A DNA stretch of 64,000 bases from Mangrovicella endophytica (GCF_002893625.1 NZ_PKMZ01000001.1:186001-250000), one strand, 5' to 3'; positions 35,095 to 43,648 are shown, counted from the stretch's first letter. Numbers and translations are program-made. Notes: generated by a model from the sequence alone, not told the origin.

Positions 35095-36047
35095 GCGAAT
35101 CTGCGATCCATGACCATGATGGCGAGGGCGGTGAGGAAACCAAGGCCTGCAGGCCAGGGCCAGAACGATCGATAAACCTCCACGGGCGGACGCGCCGCCG
35201 GGCTGGTCTCGAGCTGGTCGATGGTTTCCGCGACTGCCTGGAGGTCGGCCATGCTGCGCACCCGGAAGGCGGTTCCGCCGCTTTCGCCCGAAATGCCGCG
35301 CAGCGTTGCCGAGTCCACCGCGTCGCGCGCCTTCGGATCGGTCTCAAGGTCCTGCGGCCCGAGTGCGATCGTATGGACGCGAATGCCGAGCGTCGAAGCC
35401 AGATGCGCAGCGTCGAGCGGCTGGACGCTGCCGGACGTATTCGCCCCGTCGGAGAGGAGAATGATGACGCGGCCCGGCGACTGGATCTCGCTGAGGCGTT
35501 TCAGCGCCAGGCCCATGCCTTCGCTGATCGCCGTGGAGCGGCCGGCAAGCCCGATGGTGGCGCTCTCGATCGCCTGGGCGACCGCTTCCACGTCGAAGGT
35601 CAGCGGTGCAGCGAAGAAGGCCGTCTCGGCGAAGATCACGACCCCGACGCGGTCTCCCACGCGGCCGCGCACGAAGGCCGCGCCGACCTTCTTCACCGCG
35701 TCGAGCCGCGAGATCGGTGCGCCATCGAGCGAGAAATCCTCCCGCTCCATGCTGCCGGAGAGATCAAGGGCGAGGACGATGTCGCGGCCAAGCTCGGGAA
35801 TCGCATCCACCGTCTGGAGGCGCCGCGGATCGGCGAGAGCGACGATCAGGCAGAGCCACAGAAGCGAGGGCAGGAGCCGGCGTGCTCGGGCGCGCAAGGC
35901 CGACGGCTCGCCGGCTGCGAGCAGACGTCCGATGCTGCCGGGCACGATCAGCGCGCCGGCATCACCTTCTGCGGGCTTCAGGAACCGCATGGCGATGAGC
36001 GGGAGCGGCAGCAGCAACAAGGCATAGGGAAAACCGAGGCTCCACAT
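35088..36047 (-). CDS. Membrane von Willebrand factor A protein (BatA-like)
   Basis: A 319-residue protein with helices at about residues 5-22 and 58-72, a von Willebrand A domain, and a C-terminal helix. The adhesion-site residues are Asp95, Ser97 and Ser99 (LALDLSGSM), Thr in RSTAISEG, and Asp in ILLSDGANTSG, so the metal site looks complete. ATG 36047 is one base from the DUF4381 stop. It is the canonical BatA position, upstream of the second vWA gene. Confidence 0.85.
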   Translation of the reverse strand: MWSLGFPYALLLLPLPLIAMRFLKPAEGDAGALIVPGSIGRLLAAGEPSALRARARRLLPSLLWLCLIVALADPRRLQTVDAIPELGRDIVLALDLSGSMEREDFSLDGAPISRLDAVKKVGAAFVRGRVGDRVGVVIFAETAFFAAPLTFDVEAVAQAIESATIGLAGRSTAISEGMGLALKRLSEIQSPGRVIILLSDGANTSGSVQPLDAAHLASTLGIRVHTIALGPQDLETDPKARDAVDSATLRGISGESGGTAFRVRSMADLQAVAETIDQLETSPAARPPVEVYRSFWPWPAGLGFLTALAIMVMDRRFAW

Positions 36048-36048
36048 G

Positions 36049-36486
36049 TCAGGCGCTTTCCCGGGCGCGCCGCAGGATCTCGGCATCGAAGGCGTCCAGA
36101 TCGAAGGTGACGTCCTCACGGCGATAGAGCGCCGCCGACAGCCGACGGTCCCAATCGAGCTCGGGCGATGCACCATTGCCCGGCGCTGCCTGATCCCCGG
36201 CCTCCAAGCGAATGGTTGGGCTGTCCGACCTAAGGGCGCGGTAGATGCGCGCCTGACCGACGAGGCGCTCACTGGCCGGCAGCTGCTCGAGCGCCGTCAA
36301 CTCGCGAGCGATCCGCGCCTGTGGCGCCTCTGGCCGCCCGGCGACCAGCTGGAGCAGCAGCCGCAGCAGCAGCGCCACGACGATGCCGAGCGCGAAGGCG
36401 GCCAGGAGATCATGCCAGTTGAATGCCTCGTAGCCCGCCGGCAGCCGGGCCGGACGAAGCTGCTCCAGCAGTTCATCCCGTGACAT
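36049..36486 (-). CDS. DUF4381 family membrane protein
   Basis: A 145-residue protein with a single transmembrane helix near residues 24-50 (HDLLAAFALGIVVALLLRLLL) and a soluble C-terminal part ending in ALYRREDVTFDLDAFDAEILRRARE. This is the DUF4381 plan, always found between DUF58 and BatA genes. The start at 36486 has GGAGGG five to six bases upstream and overlaps the DUF58 gene by 14 bases. The function is unknown beyond association with the Bat complex. Confidence 0.78.
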   Translation of the reverse strand: MSRDELLEQLRPARLPAGYEAFNWHDLLAAFALGIVVALLLRLLLQLVAGRPEAPQARIARELTALEQLPASERLVGQARIYRALRSDSPTIRLEAGDQAAPGNGASPELDWDRRLSAALYRREDVTFDLDAFDAEILRRARESA

Positions 36487-37384
36487 GGAGCCCTCCGACG
36501 GCCTCCGCCAGCCTCTCCGGCTCGGCGTCGGCATCGACGAATCGTGCCGCGATGCCGAGTCCCTGCAGGCGTTCGAGGCGAGGGTCCGGCACCGAGCCGC
36601 GCGCTGACGGCTGCAGGCGCGCCCATCGCGCCGGTCCGGACAGAAGCGCGAACGGATAGGAGCCGGTGGGCCGGTCGCGCTCGAAGGCGTCCCGGATGAG
36701 GAGCACGAGCAGGGTGAAGCGCTGCCTGATCGCAGCCAAGATGTCGTCGAAGTCGCTGCCCGGCGAATCGAGGCCGGTCGCCAGCACCAGCGTCGAGCCG
36801 GTTGGCGCAAGATCGAGTGCCTGTTCGAGGGCGCCCGTCAGCGGCGCATCAGCGAGAGCGCCAGCGGCGGCGGCGGCGAGCGCCTGGCGATGGGCCCTTG
36901 CCAGCCCGCCCGCGACGTCGGCCATGCCGCGATCCCGCGCCCGCGGCGCGACAAATACCGGCTCATCTGCTGAGATGGTGAGCAGTCCAGTGCGTCCGCC
37001 GGCCTCGCTGGCCTGCCAGCCTGCGAGCGCCAGCGCCTCGGCAGCCGCGACCGACCGCAAGCGCCGCCGCGTCCCCCACAGCATGGATGGGCGGAGGTCG
37101 GCCAGGAGGAGGGTCGTGCGCTCGCGCTCGTCGCGATAGGTCCGCACATGGGTCTTGCCGGTCCGCGCCGTCGTTGCCGCGTCGACGTGACGGATGTCGT
37201 CGCCTTCCGAGAACAGCCGCACGTCGACGATCTCGATGCCGTTGCCGCGGCGCCGGCCGGCAAAGCTGCCGGGCCGGGCACCGGTCGGCAGAGGTCCGGC
37301 ATCGCGGCGGTGGAGGTAGTGCCGCAGCCGGAACAGGGCATCCGCATCGACGTCGATGCCTGCCGCGCTGGTGGATTGGGACAT
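36473..37384 (-). CDS. DUF58 domain protein of the MoxR/Bat operon
   Basis: A 303-residue cytoplasmic protein. The DUF58 core is visible as GRRRGNGIEIVDVRLFSEGDDIRHVDAATTARTGKTHVRTYRDERERTTLLLADLRPSMLWGT in outline. DLRPSM is a von Willebrand A-like site with only part of the adhesion motif. The start at 37384 (MSQSTS) is five bases after the MoxR stop; the frame is open to 37465 inside moxR. DUF58 proteins pair with MoxR ATPases in nearly all such operons. Confidence 0.82.
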   Translation of the reverse strand: MSQSTSAAGIDVDADALFRLRHYLHRRDAGPLPTGARPGSFAGRRRGNGIEIVDVRLFSEGDDIRHVDAATTARTGKTHVRTYRDERERTTLLLADLRPSMLWGTRRRLRSVAAAEALALAGWQASEAGGRTGLLTISADEPVFVAPRARDRGMADVAGGLARAHRQALAAAAAGALADAPLTGALEQALDLAPTGSTLVLATGLDSPGSDFDDILAAIRQRFTLLVLLIRDAFERDRPTGSYPFALLSGPARWARLQPSARGSVPDPRLERLQGLGIAARFVDADAEPERLAEAVGGLHVTG

Positions 37385-37389
37385 CGGCG

Positions 37390-38373
37390 TTACAGCGGCT
37401 GGACGACCGAGAGGAGCCGGCCGATCAGGCCGCGCGCCGTCTCGCCATCCGCTGCGGCCCGCCATGTCGGCACGAGACGGTGCGCCAGGACGTCCGGCGC
37501 CAGCTCGGCGACATCCTCCGGCGTCGCATAATCGCGCCCGTTGAGGTAGGCGCGGGCACGCGCCGCGGCAGCAAGGGAAAGCGTGCCGCGCGGCGAGACC
37601 GGATGCTCGATGGCGCGGCGGATGTCCGGTGCGGGCTGCTCCTCGCGCGTCGCCATGACGAGGCGCACGATGAAGTCTTTGAGGGCCGGCGCCAGATGGA
37701 CGCGAGCGACCTCAGCACGCGCGGCAAGGATCGCGTCGGCCGACAGAGGATGCGGCATGTCGGTGGTTTCAGTCGCCTCGCGCTCAACGAGGTCGAGGAT
37801 CGCCCGTTCGGAGGAGGCATCCGGAAAGTCGACGAGCACATGCATCAGGAAGCGGTCGAGCTGGGCTTCCGGCAGCGGAAAGGTACCCTCGTGCTCGATG
37901 GAATTCTGCGTGGCCGCCACCATGAAGGGCTCAGGCAGCCGGTAAGTAACGCCGCCCGCGGTAACCTGACCCTCCGCCATCGCCTCGAGCAGGGCGGACT
38001 GGACCTTGGGCGGTGCGCGGTTGATCTCGTCCACCAGCACCAGAGAGTTGAAGACCGGTCCTTCCACGAACTCGAAACGGCCCTGCTCGGGGCGGAAGAC
38101 CTGTGTGCCCGTCAGATCCGCCGGCATGAGGTCCGGCGTGCACTGGATGCGCGAGAAGGTGCAGGACAGGCCGCTCGCAAGACGCTTGACCGCCCTCGTC
38201 TTGGCCAGGCCGGGGGCGCCTTCGATCAGGAGATGGCCGCCGACCAGCAGCGCGATCATCAGGCGTTCGACCATCGGCGTGCGGCCGATCAGGCCGGCCT
38301 GAACGCCTCGGGAGAGTTCGGCGATCGGGTGAGCGAGCGCGGCAGGGGCGGTACGGGTGGCGGCATCCAGCAT
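37390..38373 (-). CDS. MoxR-family AAA+ ATPase
   Basis: A 327-residue AAA+ ATPase. Walker A is GAPGLAKT (residues 52-59), Walker B is LVLVDEINRAPPKVQSALLEAM, sensor 1 is ATQNSIEHEGTFPLPEAQLDRF, and a C-terminal lid domain follows (VSPRGTLSLAAAARARAYLNGRDYATPEDV). This is a near-perfect MoxR. It is the first gene of the operon, whose promoter should lie in 38374-38724. MoxR ATPases act with von Willebrand A partners as metal-insertion or folding chaperones; the client here is unknown. Confidence 0.92.
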   Translation of the reverse strand: MLDAATRTAPAALAHPIAELSRGVQAGLIGRTPMVERLMIALLVGGHLLIEGAPGLAKTRAVKRLASGLSCTFSRIQCTPDLMPADLTGTQVFRPEQGRFEFVEGPVFNSLVLVDEINRAPPKVQSALLEAMAEGQVTAGGVTYRLPEPFMVAATQNSIEHEGTFPLPEAQLDRFLMHVLVDFPDASSERAILDLVEREATETTDMPHPLSADAILAARAEVARVHLAPALKDFIVRLVMATREEQPAPDIRRAIEHPVSPRGTLSLAAAARARAYLNGRDYATPEDVAELAPDVLAHRLVPTWRAAADGETARGLIGRLLSVVQPL

Positions 38374-38724
38374 GACGAATCAGTCCGTCCATCAACTCAG
38401 GTCCGAGCCGAGGGGCGGTGCCAGCTCCCCTCTGGTGCGGACACTATGTCGAGGCCGATGCAGGACGGGAAGGGCCAATCTGACAAAATCCAACTGTCAC
38501 CTCATCCATGGCCACCCGCGGAACTTCGATGGTCCGCCAAGCGGTTGGCAGGCGCTTCGCGCGCCGCGGGCGACCGCGAGAGGCAGCGTTGCTGTGGCTG
38601 GCACCCGAGATTCTCGCGCGATGCTTCGAACGATCGCGGACTGCAGCGTTCTGGCTGCGGAACCAGCACAAGGCTGGCGAATTGCTAGGCTGACGAAGCA
38701 GACGCCGCGGTACAGGAGAGAATC
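38374..38724. other. Divergent intergenic region, moxR / SWIB gene
   Basis: These 351 bases separate divergent transcripts. I see no gene, no clear -35/-10 pair and no strong repeat beyond GC-rich dyads (CGCGCGCCGCG near 38558). Open frames crossing it are short or are shadows of the SWIB gene. Confidence 0.5.
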
Positions 38725-39009
38725 ATGGCCAAGAAGCAGGATGACGTGAAACCCGATACTGGCGCCAAGCCCGATGCCGTCCATAAACTGGTGCAGCCGT
38801 CCGAGCAGCTTGCTGCTGTCGTCGGTTCCAAGCCGCTGGCGCGCGGCGAAGTGATCAGCCGGATGTGGGACTACATCAAGAAGAACAAGCTGCAGGATCC
38901 GCAGGATGGCCGTGAGATCAATGCGGACGATAAGCTTCAGGCCATTTTCGGAAAGAAGAAGGCGACCATGTTCGAGATGAACAAGTACATCTCGAACCAC
39001 CTGAGCTGA
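38725..39009 (+). CDS. SWIB/MDM2-domain protein
   Basis: A 94-residue basic protein. The SWIB domain fills residues about 20-92 (LVQPSEQLAAVVGSKPLARGEVISRMWDYIKKNKLQDPQDGREINADDKLQAIFGKK in outline, then MFEMNKYISNHL). The N-terminal tail is Lys/Asp-rich. In eukaryotes this fold occurs in SWI/SNF-type remodelling complexes and MDM2; small stand-alone SWIB proteins occur in Chlamydia and in many alphaproteobacteria, with no agreed role. AGGAGAG precedes the ATG at good spacing. It appears to be monocistronic, with a hairpin after its stop. Confidence 0.92.
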   Translation: MAKKQDDVKPDTGAKPDAVHKLVQPSEQLAAVVGSKPLARGEVISRMWDYIKKNKLQDPQDGREINADDKLQAIFGKKKATMFEMNKYISNHLS

Positions 39010-39016
39010 GCCGATA

Positions 39017-39042
39017 GAGACGGCTGCCACACCAGCCGTTTC
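39017..39042 (+). terminator. Probable terminator after SWIB gene
   Basis: GAGACGGCTG (39017-39026) pairs with CAGCCGTTTC (39033-39042), with one G-U pair and a six-base loop, eight bases after the SWIB stop. The T-run is short, so termination may be partial. Confidence 0.5.
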
Positions 39043-39231
39043 GCCGTTGCTCAGCAATGGCGGAACGGTTCATCGGCGATGTAGAGGTTTGCATTCACCC
39101 GCTTGACCCCGGTGAGCGGATCAAGCTTCGGCACTTTGTGGCTCTGGCACCCGACGTGACGTAGAGGATCAAGCCGCCTTTAACGAACCTGTGCGACGAT
39201 CGCGAGATCAAGTCTCATACCGATCGCCGTC

Positions 39232-39828
39232 GTGACCTCCCATCATCCTCATAACCTTCCGGCCTGGGCCGTTTCGCTCAGTCGTCATCTTCGTCGGCTC
39301 TGGCGTGACCGGAGCGGTGCGTCTGCGATCGAGTTCGCCATGCTCAGCATGGTGTTCTTCATGATGCTGCTGATGATGGTGCAGACGTCGCTCGTCTCGC
39401 TGCAGCAGCATCTCCTCGATAACGCGACGACGACGGCCATCCGCTCGATCGTGCTCGGCACCGTTCAATCGTCGAACACGCTGACCGCAAGCGATTTCAA
39501 GACCAAGTTCGTCTGCCCGAACCTGATGGGTCTGTTTGACTGCTCACGCGTCATCGTCGAGGCGCGCGTCACCGACGACGGTGCGAACTTCGATCCCGCA
39601 GCCTGGGCAAGTTCCACGCCGAGCGATGCCGGAACGATCCCCTACTGCGTCGGGGCCGCAGGCGAATACGCCTTTCTGCGCATCGCCTACCCGGCACCGC
39701 TGGTTGCCGCGGGCGTCATGCCGTCGTCGGTCTTCGACACCTACAAGGGCGATACGGTGGTGATGCTGCAGTCGTTCGGCGCGCTGCGCGTCGAGCCCGT
39801 TGGCGTCAAGCGAGTCGGAGCCTGCTGA
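39232..39828 (+). CDS. TadE-like pilus assembly protein (1)
   Basis: A 198-residue protein. A basic N-terminus (SRHLRRLWRDRSGASAIEFAMLSMVFFMMLLMMVQ) carries the TadE pattern: R-x-G-x-x-AIEFA followed by one hydrophobic helix, as in prepilin-like pseudopilins. The Glu in AIEFA is the position needed in type IV-like prepilins. The start is GTG at 39232 with no obvious Shine-Dalgarno site, so the exact start is uncertain. The C-terminal periplasmic part has three Cys (FVCPN, FDCSR, PYCVG) plus a terminal VGAC. It ends one base before the second TadE-like gene. Likely a minor pilin of a Tad/Flp pilus. Confidence 0.83.
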   Translation: MTSHHPHNLPAWAVSLSRHLRRLWRDRSGASAIEFAMLSMVFFMMLLMMVQTSLVSLQQHLLDNATTTAIRSIVLGTVQSSNTLTASDFKTKFVCPNLMGLFDCSRVIVEARVTDDGANFDPAAWASSTPSDAGTIPYCVGAAGEYAFLRIAYPAPLVAAGVMPSSVFDTYKGDTVVMLQSFGALRVEPVGVKRVGAC

Positions 39829-39829
39829 C

Positions 39830-40525
39830 ATGATCCGGTACATGCGAGCGCGGCTGAGGCGCGCCACTGCGGCTGCCTGGCGATTTCGGAAGGACAGACG
39901 CGGCATCGCGGCGGTCGAATTTGCCGTGGTTGCCCCGGTGATGCTGTTCCTGTCGGTCGCGACCATCGAAGTCAGCAAATACTACCAGGCTGACAATCAG
40001 GTCGTGCAGGTCGCCAACATGATCGGGCAGATGGTCTCGCAGCTGCCGGATGAAGTGGATGCATCCGAAGTCCAGAAGATCTGGAAGGCCTCGCCGCTGA
40101 TCGCGCCGGAGGCCTTCCGCACCGCCAAGCAGCTTTCACTGGCGGACTGGAACAGCGCGCTCGCCGTAACGATCACCAACGTGGCCTTCACCCAGAAGGT
40201 GCCGTCCTGCACCTCCGCATGCGAGTACGTCGCCAATGTCGCGTGGAGCATCGGAGACGACCCGATGGCTTGTGGGCAACTGATCAAGACATCAAATGCG
40301 ACGCCGCCGACGCAGGGGCTGGTACCCGAGGTTCTCTTCATGCCCGGGAGCGCCATCTTCGTGACGGCGAAGCTCCGCTACAAGCCGCATCTCGGCACTG
40401 ATTTCTTCACCAGCGACGCAATCAGCGAAGCGGCCTGGTTCCGCCCTCGCAACACCACGCTGATCAGGGTGACGCCTTCCATCATCGCAGCACCGACGGT
40501 GGTGCGCTGCACGGATTTCAACTGA
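39830..40525 (+). CDS. TadE/TadF-like pilus assembly protein (2)
   Basis: A 231-residue protein with a basic start, then RRGIAAVEFAVVAPVMLFLSVATIEVSK, the TadE/F prepilin-like segment with the conserved Glu in AVEFA. The periplasmic part contains Cys pairs (KVPSCTSACEYV, DPMACGQL, VVRCTDFN). The ATG at 39830 comes one base after the previous stop, and the gene ends sharing the stop region with the TadG-like gene (ACTGATG). It forms an operon with its neighbours. Confidence 0.83.
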   Translation: MIRYMRARLRRATAAAWRFRKDRRGIAAVEFAVVAPVMLFLSVATIEVSKYYQADNQVVQVANMIGQMVSQLPDEVDASEVQKIWKASPLIAPEAFRTAKQLSLADWNSALAVTITNVAFTQKVPSCTSACEYVANVAWSIGDDPMACGQLIKTSNATPPTQGLVPEVLFMPGSAIFVTAKLRYKPHLGTDFFTSDAISEAAWFRPRNTTLIRVTPSIIAAPTVVRCTDFN

Positions 40526-41844
40526 TGTCGCGCTTCCTCACCCGTATGGGTCTACTGGGTCGTTTCAAAAGCGATCGCGGGGCCAACTTCGCCACGCTCT
40601 TCGCCTTGACGCTGATGCCGCTTCTCGGCTTTGCCGGCATCGCCACGGATTTCGCGAAAGCGACACTCGTCAAGCGTCGGGTGGAACTCGCCGTCGACTC
40701 CGCCAATCTGGCTGCCATCAACAAGGCCGTCTCGCTGATCAACGACGGAACCGCATCCGCCCAGGCGAGAAGCACCGGCGAGGCAGAGGGTCAGCGCTAT
40801 CTGCAGGCTCAGACGGGCTTTCTGCTCGACGCATCAATCGTCCTGCCGACCATCACGATCAAGCAGGACGGCTCGACCTTGACGAGCACCACGAGCTACA
40901 CGGCTGACGTTCCGACCGTCTTCGCACGTCTGTTCGGCAAGGAAACCTATGAGATCAGCGGGACGTCGAGTGCAACGGCTTCGCTCGCGCCCTTCTACGA
41001 CGTCTATATTCTCGTCGATGTCTCGTCCTCCATGGGCATCGGGGCCACTGCGGCGGATCAGGATCTTCTCTATGCCAAGACCGGATGTTCGCTCACCTGC
41101 CACGTCCTGCAGGGGAGCGAGACGGTGACGAGCTACACCAAAGGCAAGGCTGCGGGCGCGGTGATGCGGATCGACGTCGTGCGCACCGCCCTGCAGAAGG
41201 TGGCGGCCGCGCTGCTCAACACGTCGGACGATCACTATCGCATTCAGGTCGTGCCCTTCCACACCATGGCACAGCCACTCGGTAGCCTGAGCTCGAACCT
41301 GGCTACTCTGACCAGCACTATCAATGGCGTGCAACTGGCCGACGACTACGGCGGCACCAACATGCGCGTCGCGCTGGACACGATGGACAAGAAGATCCCG
41401 ACGCCGGGAACGGGTTCGACGCAGGCAACTGCGAAAGCGATCCTCATCCTGATGACCGACGGGGTGGAGGACGATGAGATCCGCCGGAAGAAGGGCTCCG
41501 GAAACCCGCGTGATACGAACTACGTCCTCTACTCGCCCTATTCGGCCACAAGCGACTGCTGCGGGATCGTGCAGTCGCTGAACCCGGCCTATTGCACTGC
41601 GATGAAGGACCGCGGCATCCGGTTGATGGCCGTGAATACGAAGTATCTCGTCCCGAAGAAGGACGGCAGCAATTCCAAGTTCGTGTTCGTCAAGAACACG
41701 CTGAGCAAGTACATCGAAGCCAACATGAAGAAGTGCGTCACGGACCCGGCCGACTATTACGACGCATCGAGCCCCGCCGACATCGAGAAGGCGATGGCCG
41801 ATATCGCCAGTGCGATCAAGAAGCCGATCGCTCTGACCCAGTAG
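40525..41844 (+). CDS. TadG-like pilus assembly protein with von Willebrand A domain
   Basis: A 439-residue protein. The N-terminus has RGANFATLFALTLMPLLGFAGIATDFAKATLVKRRVELAVDSANLAAI in outline, the TadG/TadE helix with the following 'AVD A LAAA' stretch. A von Willebrand A domain begins near residue 160 (VYILVDVSSSM) with Asp165, Ser167 and Ser169 of the metal site; ILILMTDGVEDD follows. Two Cys-rich segments (CSLTCH, CCGIV) are inserted. The start overlaps the preceding stop by one base. TadG proteins help place or anchor the Tad pilus in the outer layers. Confidence 0.86.
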   Translation: MSRFLTRMGLLGRFKSDRGANFATLFALTLMPLLGFAGIATDFAKATLVKRRVELAVDSANLAAINKAVSLINDGTASAQARSTGEAEGQRYLQAQTGFLLDASIVLPTITIKQDGSTLTSTTSYTADVPTVFARLFGKETYEISGTSSATASLAPFYDVYILVDVSSSMGIGATAADQDLLYAKTGCSLTCHVLQGSETVTSYTKGKAAGAVMRIDVVRTALQKVAAALLNTSDDHYRIQVVPFHTMAQPLGSLSSNLATLTSTINGVQLADDYGGTNMRVALDTMDKKIPTPGTGSTQATAKAILILMTDGVEDDEIRRKKGSGNPRDTNYVLYSPYSATSDCCGIVQSLNPAYCTAMKDRGIRLMAVNTKYLVPKKDGSNSKFVFVKNTLSKYIEANMKKCVTDPADYYDASSPADIEKAMADIASAIKKPIALTQ

Positions 41845-41847
41845 AGA

Positions 41848-41871
41848 CTGCGGCGATCGCCATCGCCGCAG
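41848..41871 (+). terminator. Strong hairpin after tadG-like gene
   Basis: CTGCGGCGAT and ATCGCCGCAG form a perfect 10-base stem with loop CGCC, starting four bases after the TadG-like stop. No T-run follows, so it may stabilise the 3' end or act with Rho rather than terminate by itself. Confidence 0.5.
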
Positions 41872-42282
41872 CGGCGTCGTCTCGATCGCGGATGTGGGTC
41901 AAGCGATCAGCTCCGTGCCCTGGCGGTCCATCACCGATGCCTGACCGGATCGGAGGCTGGGGAGGCCTCAGCCGCCAAGTCAAGGACGGTGCCCCACGGC
42001 GAGGCCGGCGCGGTGATCTGACGATTGTTGCTCAGCTACTTAAAGCTCCGGGCCATGCCGGGACGGCCGGCTAAAATGGTCTACACGACGAGCGCCAATA
42101 CTCTCCTAAGAGTGGCAGAAGCGGGTATAGTCTCCACTTCTAATCGTCGAATGCCTGGCTGGACCTGCAGCAGACTCCTTCGTTCCATAGCTTCGCGATA
42201 GGAACCTTTGGCCTGTTAACGCTACCATTAGGAACATGACGCAGGAGAAGCTATAGTATTTTTTCAGCAACGCGAGCGCGCC
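41872..42282. other. AT-richer intergenic stretch, no gene seen
   Basis: About 410 bases follow the TadG-like hairpin. From roughly 42090 the composition drops well below the GC level of the window (for example the AGTATTTTTTC segment near 42255). Short duplicated bits such as TAGGAAC appear, but no open frame looks coding and no RNA family is recognisable by eye. Confidence 0.5.
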
Positions 42283-42311
42283 TTGACTCTTTATATCATC
42301 TAACGTTTAAT
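42283..42311 (+). promoter_or_regulatory. Candidate sigma-70-type promoter
   Basis: TTGACT (42283-42288) and TTTAAT (42306-42311) are spaced by exactly 17 bases, close to the TTGACA/TATAAT pattern. A transcript would start near 42318, about 50 bases before the gene at 42370. Confidence 0.5.
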
Positions 42312-42369
42312 TGATCAGACCGGGAGGTGGAGGGCCCGGAGAGTCAGGTTGCGTCGTGTGGAGAGGGAT

Positions 42370-42909
42370 ATGAAGGTTTGGCAAGCCGATATGGCTGTAG
42401 GCAGAGGACAACTCGCTGAAGCAGATGCTTACTTTCCGCCCTTCGAGCGGATCTGCGACGCGATCAGTGGAACAAAGAACATCGACGAGCAAGATGAAGT
42501 CGTCGTAAGTGGTCGCTTCCTGAAGTTCCTGCTGACCACGCTCGTCGCTGACATGCCGTTCGACGAAGCGTTCTATAAGGCGACATACCCTGACGTCGTC
42601 GCAGGGATCGCGAATGGCAGCGTTCGGTCGGCAAGGGAGCACTTCATCTCGCGCGGGTATTTCGAGGGGCGCAGAGCCTGCCGGTATGCCGTCGATCGTG
42701 CGTGGTATCTTGGCAATTATCCGGATCTTGCAGCAGCCTATGCTCGCGGCAAGCTGTCTGATCTCGATCGTCATTTCGACGAGACCGGGCAATACGAGGG
42801 ACGAAGCCGGAGTGCCGATCAGCATGCCGCCCAAGTCCGCTGGGACGAGGAGCTTTCAGCATGCGCGGAGAAACGGGCCAGTGGGGTCAGGAAGAACAAG
42901 GCTGCATAG
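42370..42909 (+). CDS. Hypothetical protein with two YPD/EGR repeats
   Basis: A 179-residue soluble protein without signal or membrane helix. Residues about 65-105 and 107-148 are two imperfect copies of a motif [FW]Y..xYPD[VL]...A.G......HF...G..EGR. Copy 1 has FYKATYPDVVAGIANG then HFISRGYFEGR; copy 2 has WYLGNYPDLAAAYARG then HFDETGQYEGR. This repeat also occurs in front of glycosyltransferase and other surface-polysaccharide proteins, but I recognise no catalytic domain here. ATG 42370 has GGAG six bases upstream. It is monocistronic, behind a good promoter in an AT-rich pocket, between pilus genes and aroQ. The function is unknown. Confidence 0.75.
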   Translation: MKVWQADMAVGRGQLAEADAYFPPFERICDAISGTKNIDEQDEVVVSGRFLKFLLTTLVADMPFDEAFYKATYPDVVAGIANGSVRSAREHFISRGYFEGRRACRYAVDRAWYLGNYPDLAAAYARGKLSDLDRHFDETGQYEGRSRSADQHAAQVRWDEELSACAEKRASGVRKNKAA

Positions 42910-43192
42910 ACGGTGCAGCCGCTAACGACCGCTGCCCATGCCGCATGCACGGCCATGTGGCATCCCGGGAAGGCCCGGGCCGCGGCAGGCGCTGCGACCT
43001 TTCGCTACGGCTGCCAGGCGCATCCATAAGGTGTGCAGCCCCGCTTTTCCGTTCCGCGCAAGATATCGCTGACTGGCAAACGGCTACCCGGTTACCCCTG
43101 CACCCGCAGCGGGTGTGCCGACTTGCGGTCGCGATGGAGACGTGATCGAAGCTTGCGCATAGAAGATCGGCCAGTCCCGGGAGCGCATGCCG

Positions 43193-43648
43193 ATGGCATC
43201 CACCATCTATGTTCTGAACGGGCCGAACCTGAACCTTCTCGGCAAACGGCAGCCGGAGATCTACGGTCGCGTGACCCTGGCGGATGTGGAAGCGGATTGC
43301 CGCCGTCTAGGCGGCGAACTCGGCTTCGACGTGGTCTTCCACCAGAGCAATGCCGAGTTCCAGATCATCGACTGGATCCACGAAGCGCGAGACGGTGCCG
43401 CTGGTCTGATCATCAACCCAGCAGCCTTCACGCATACGTCGATCGCGATCCATGACGCGCTTCACACGCTGGAATGCCCGATCATCGAGGTCCACATCTC
43501 GAACATCCACAAGCGCGAGGCCTTCCGGCATCATTCGCATGTGTCTTCCGTCGCAACCGGCACGATCGTCGGCTGCGGCACGCATGGTTACCTGCTGGCA
43601 TTGAGGCAGATCGCGCATCTGGTTGCCAGCGGCACCATCGGTCATTGA
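43193..43648 (+). CDS. aroQ: Type II 3-dehydroquinate dehydratase
   Basis: A 151-residue type II dehydroquinase, the third step of the shikimate pathway (3-dehydroquinate to 3-dehydroshikimate). Diagnostic blocks are [19 protein letters not shown] with Arg19 and the catalytic Tyr24, [16 protein letters not shown], and [17 protein letters not shown] with the catalytic His. The length matches the family. GGGAG lies nine bases before ATG 43193; ATG 43187 (MPMAST) is closer than usual to that site and is less likely. The gene is alone here. Alphaproteobacterial aroQ often precedes accB, which is absent. Confidence 0.95.
   Translation: MASTIYVLNGPNLNLLGKRQPEIYGRVTLADVEADCRRLGGELGFDVVFHQSNAEFQIIDWIHEARDGAAGLIINPAAFTHTSIAIHDALHTLECPIIEVHISNIHKREAFRHHSHVSSVATGTIVGCGTHGYLLALRQIAHLVASGTIGH

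Noticed and set aside
39051-39179. 42-codon minus-strand open frame ending in LYIADEPFRHC
   Set aside because: It has protein-like composition but no good start or ribosome-binding site and no family I recognise; at most a gene remnant.
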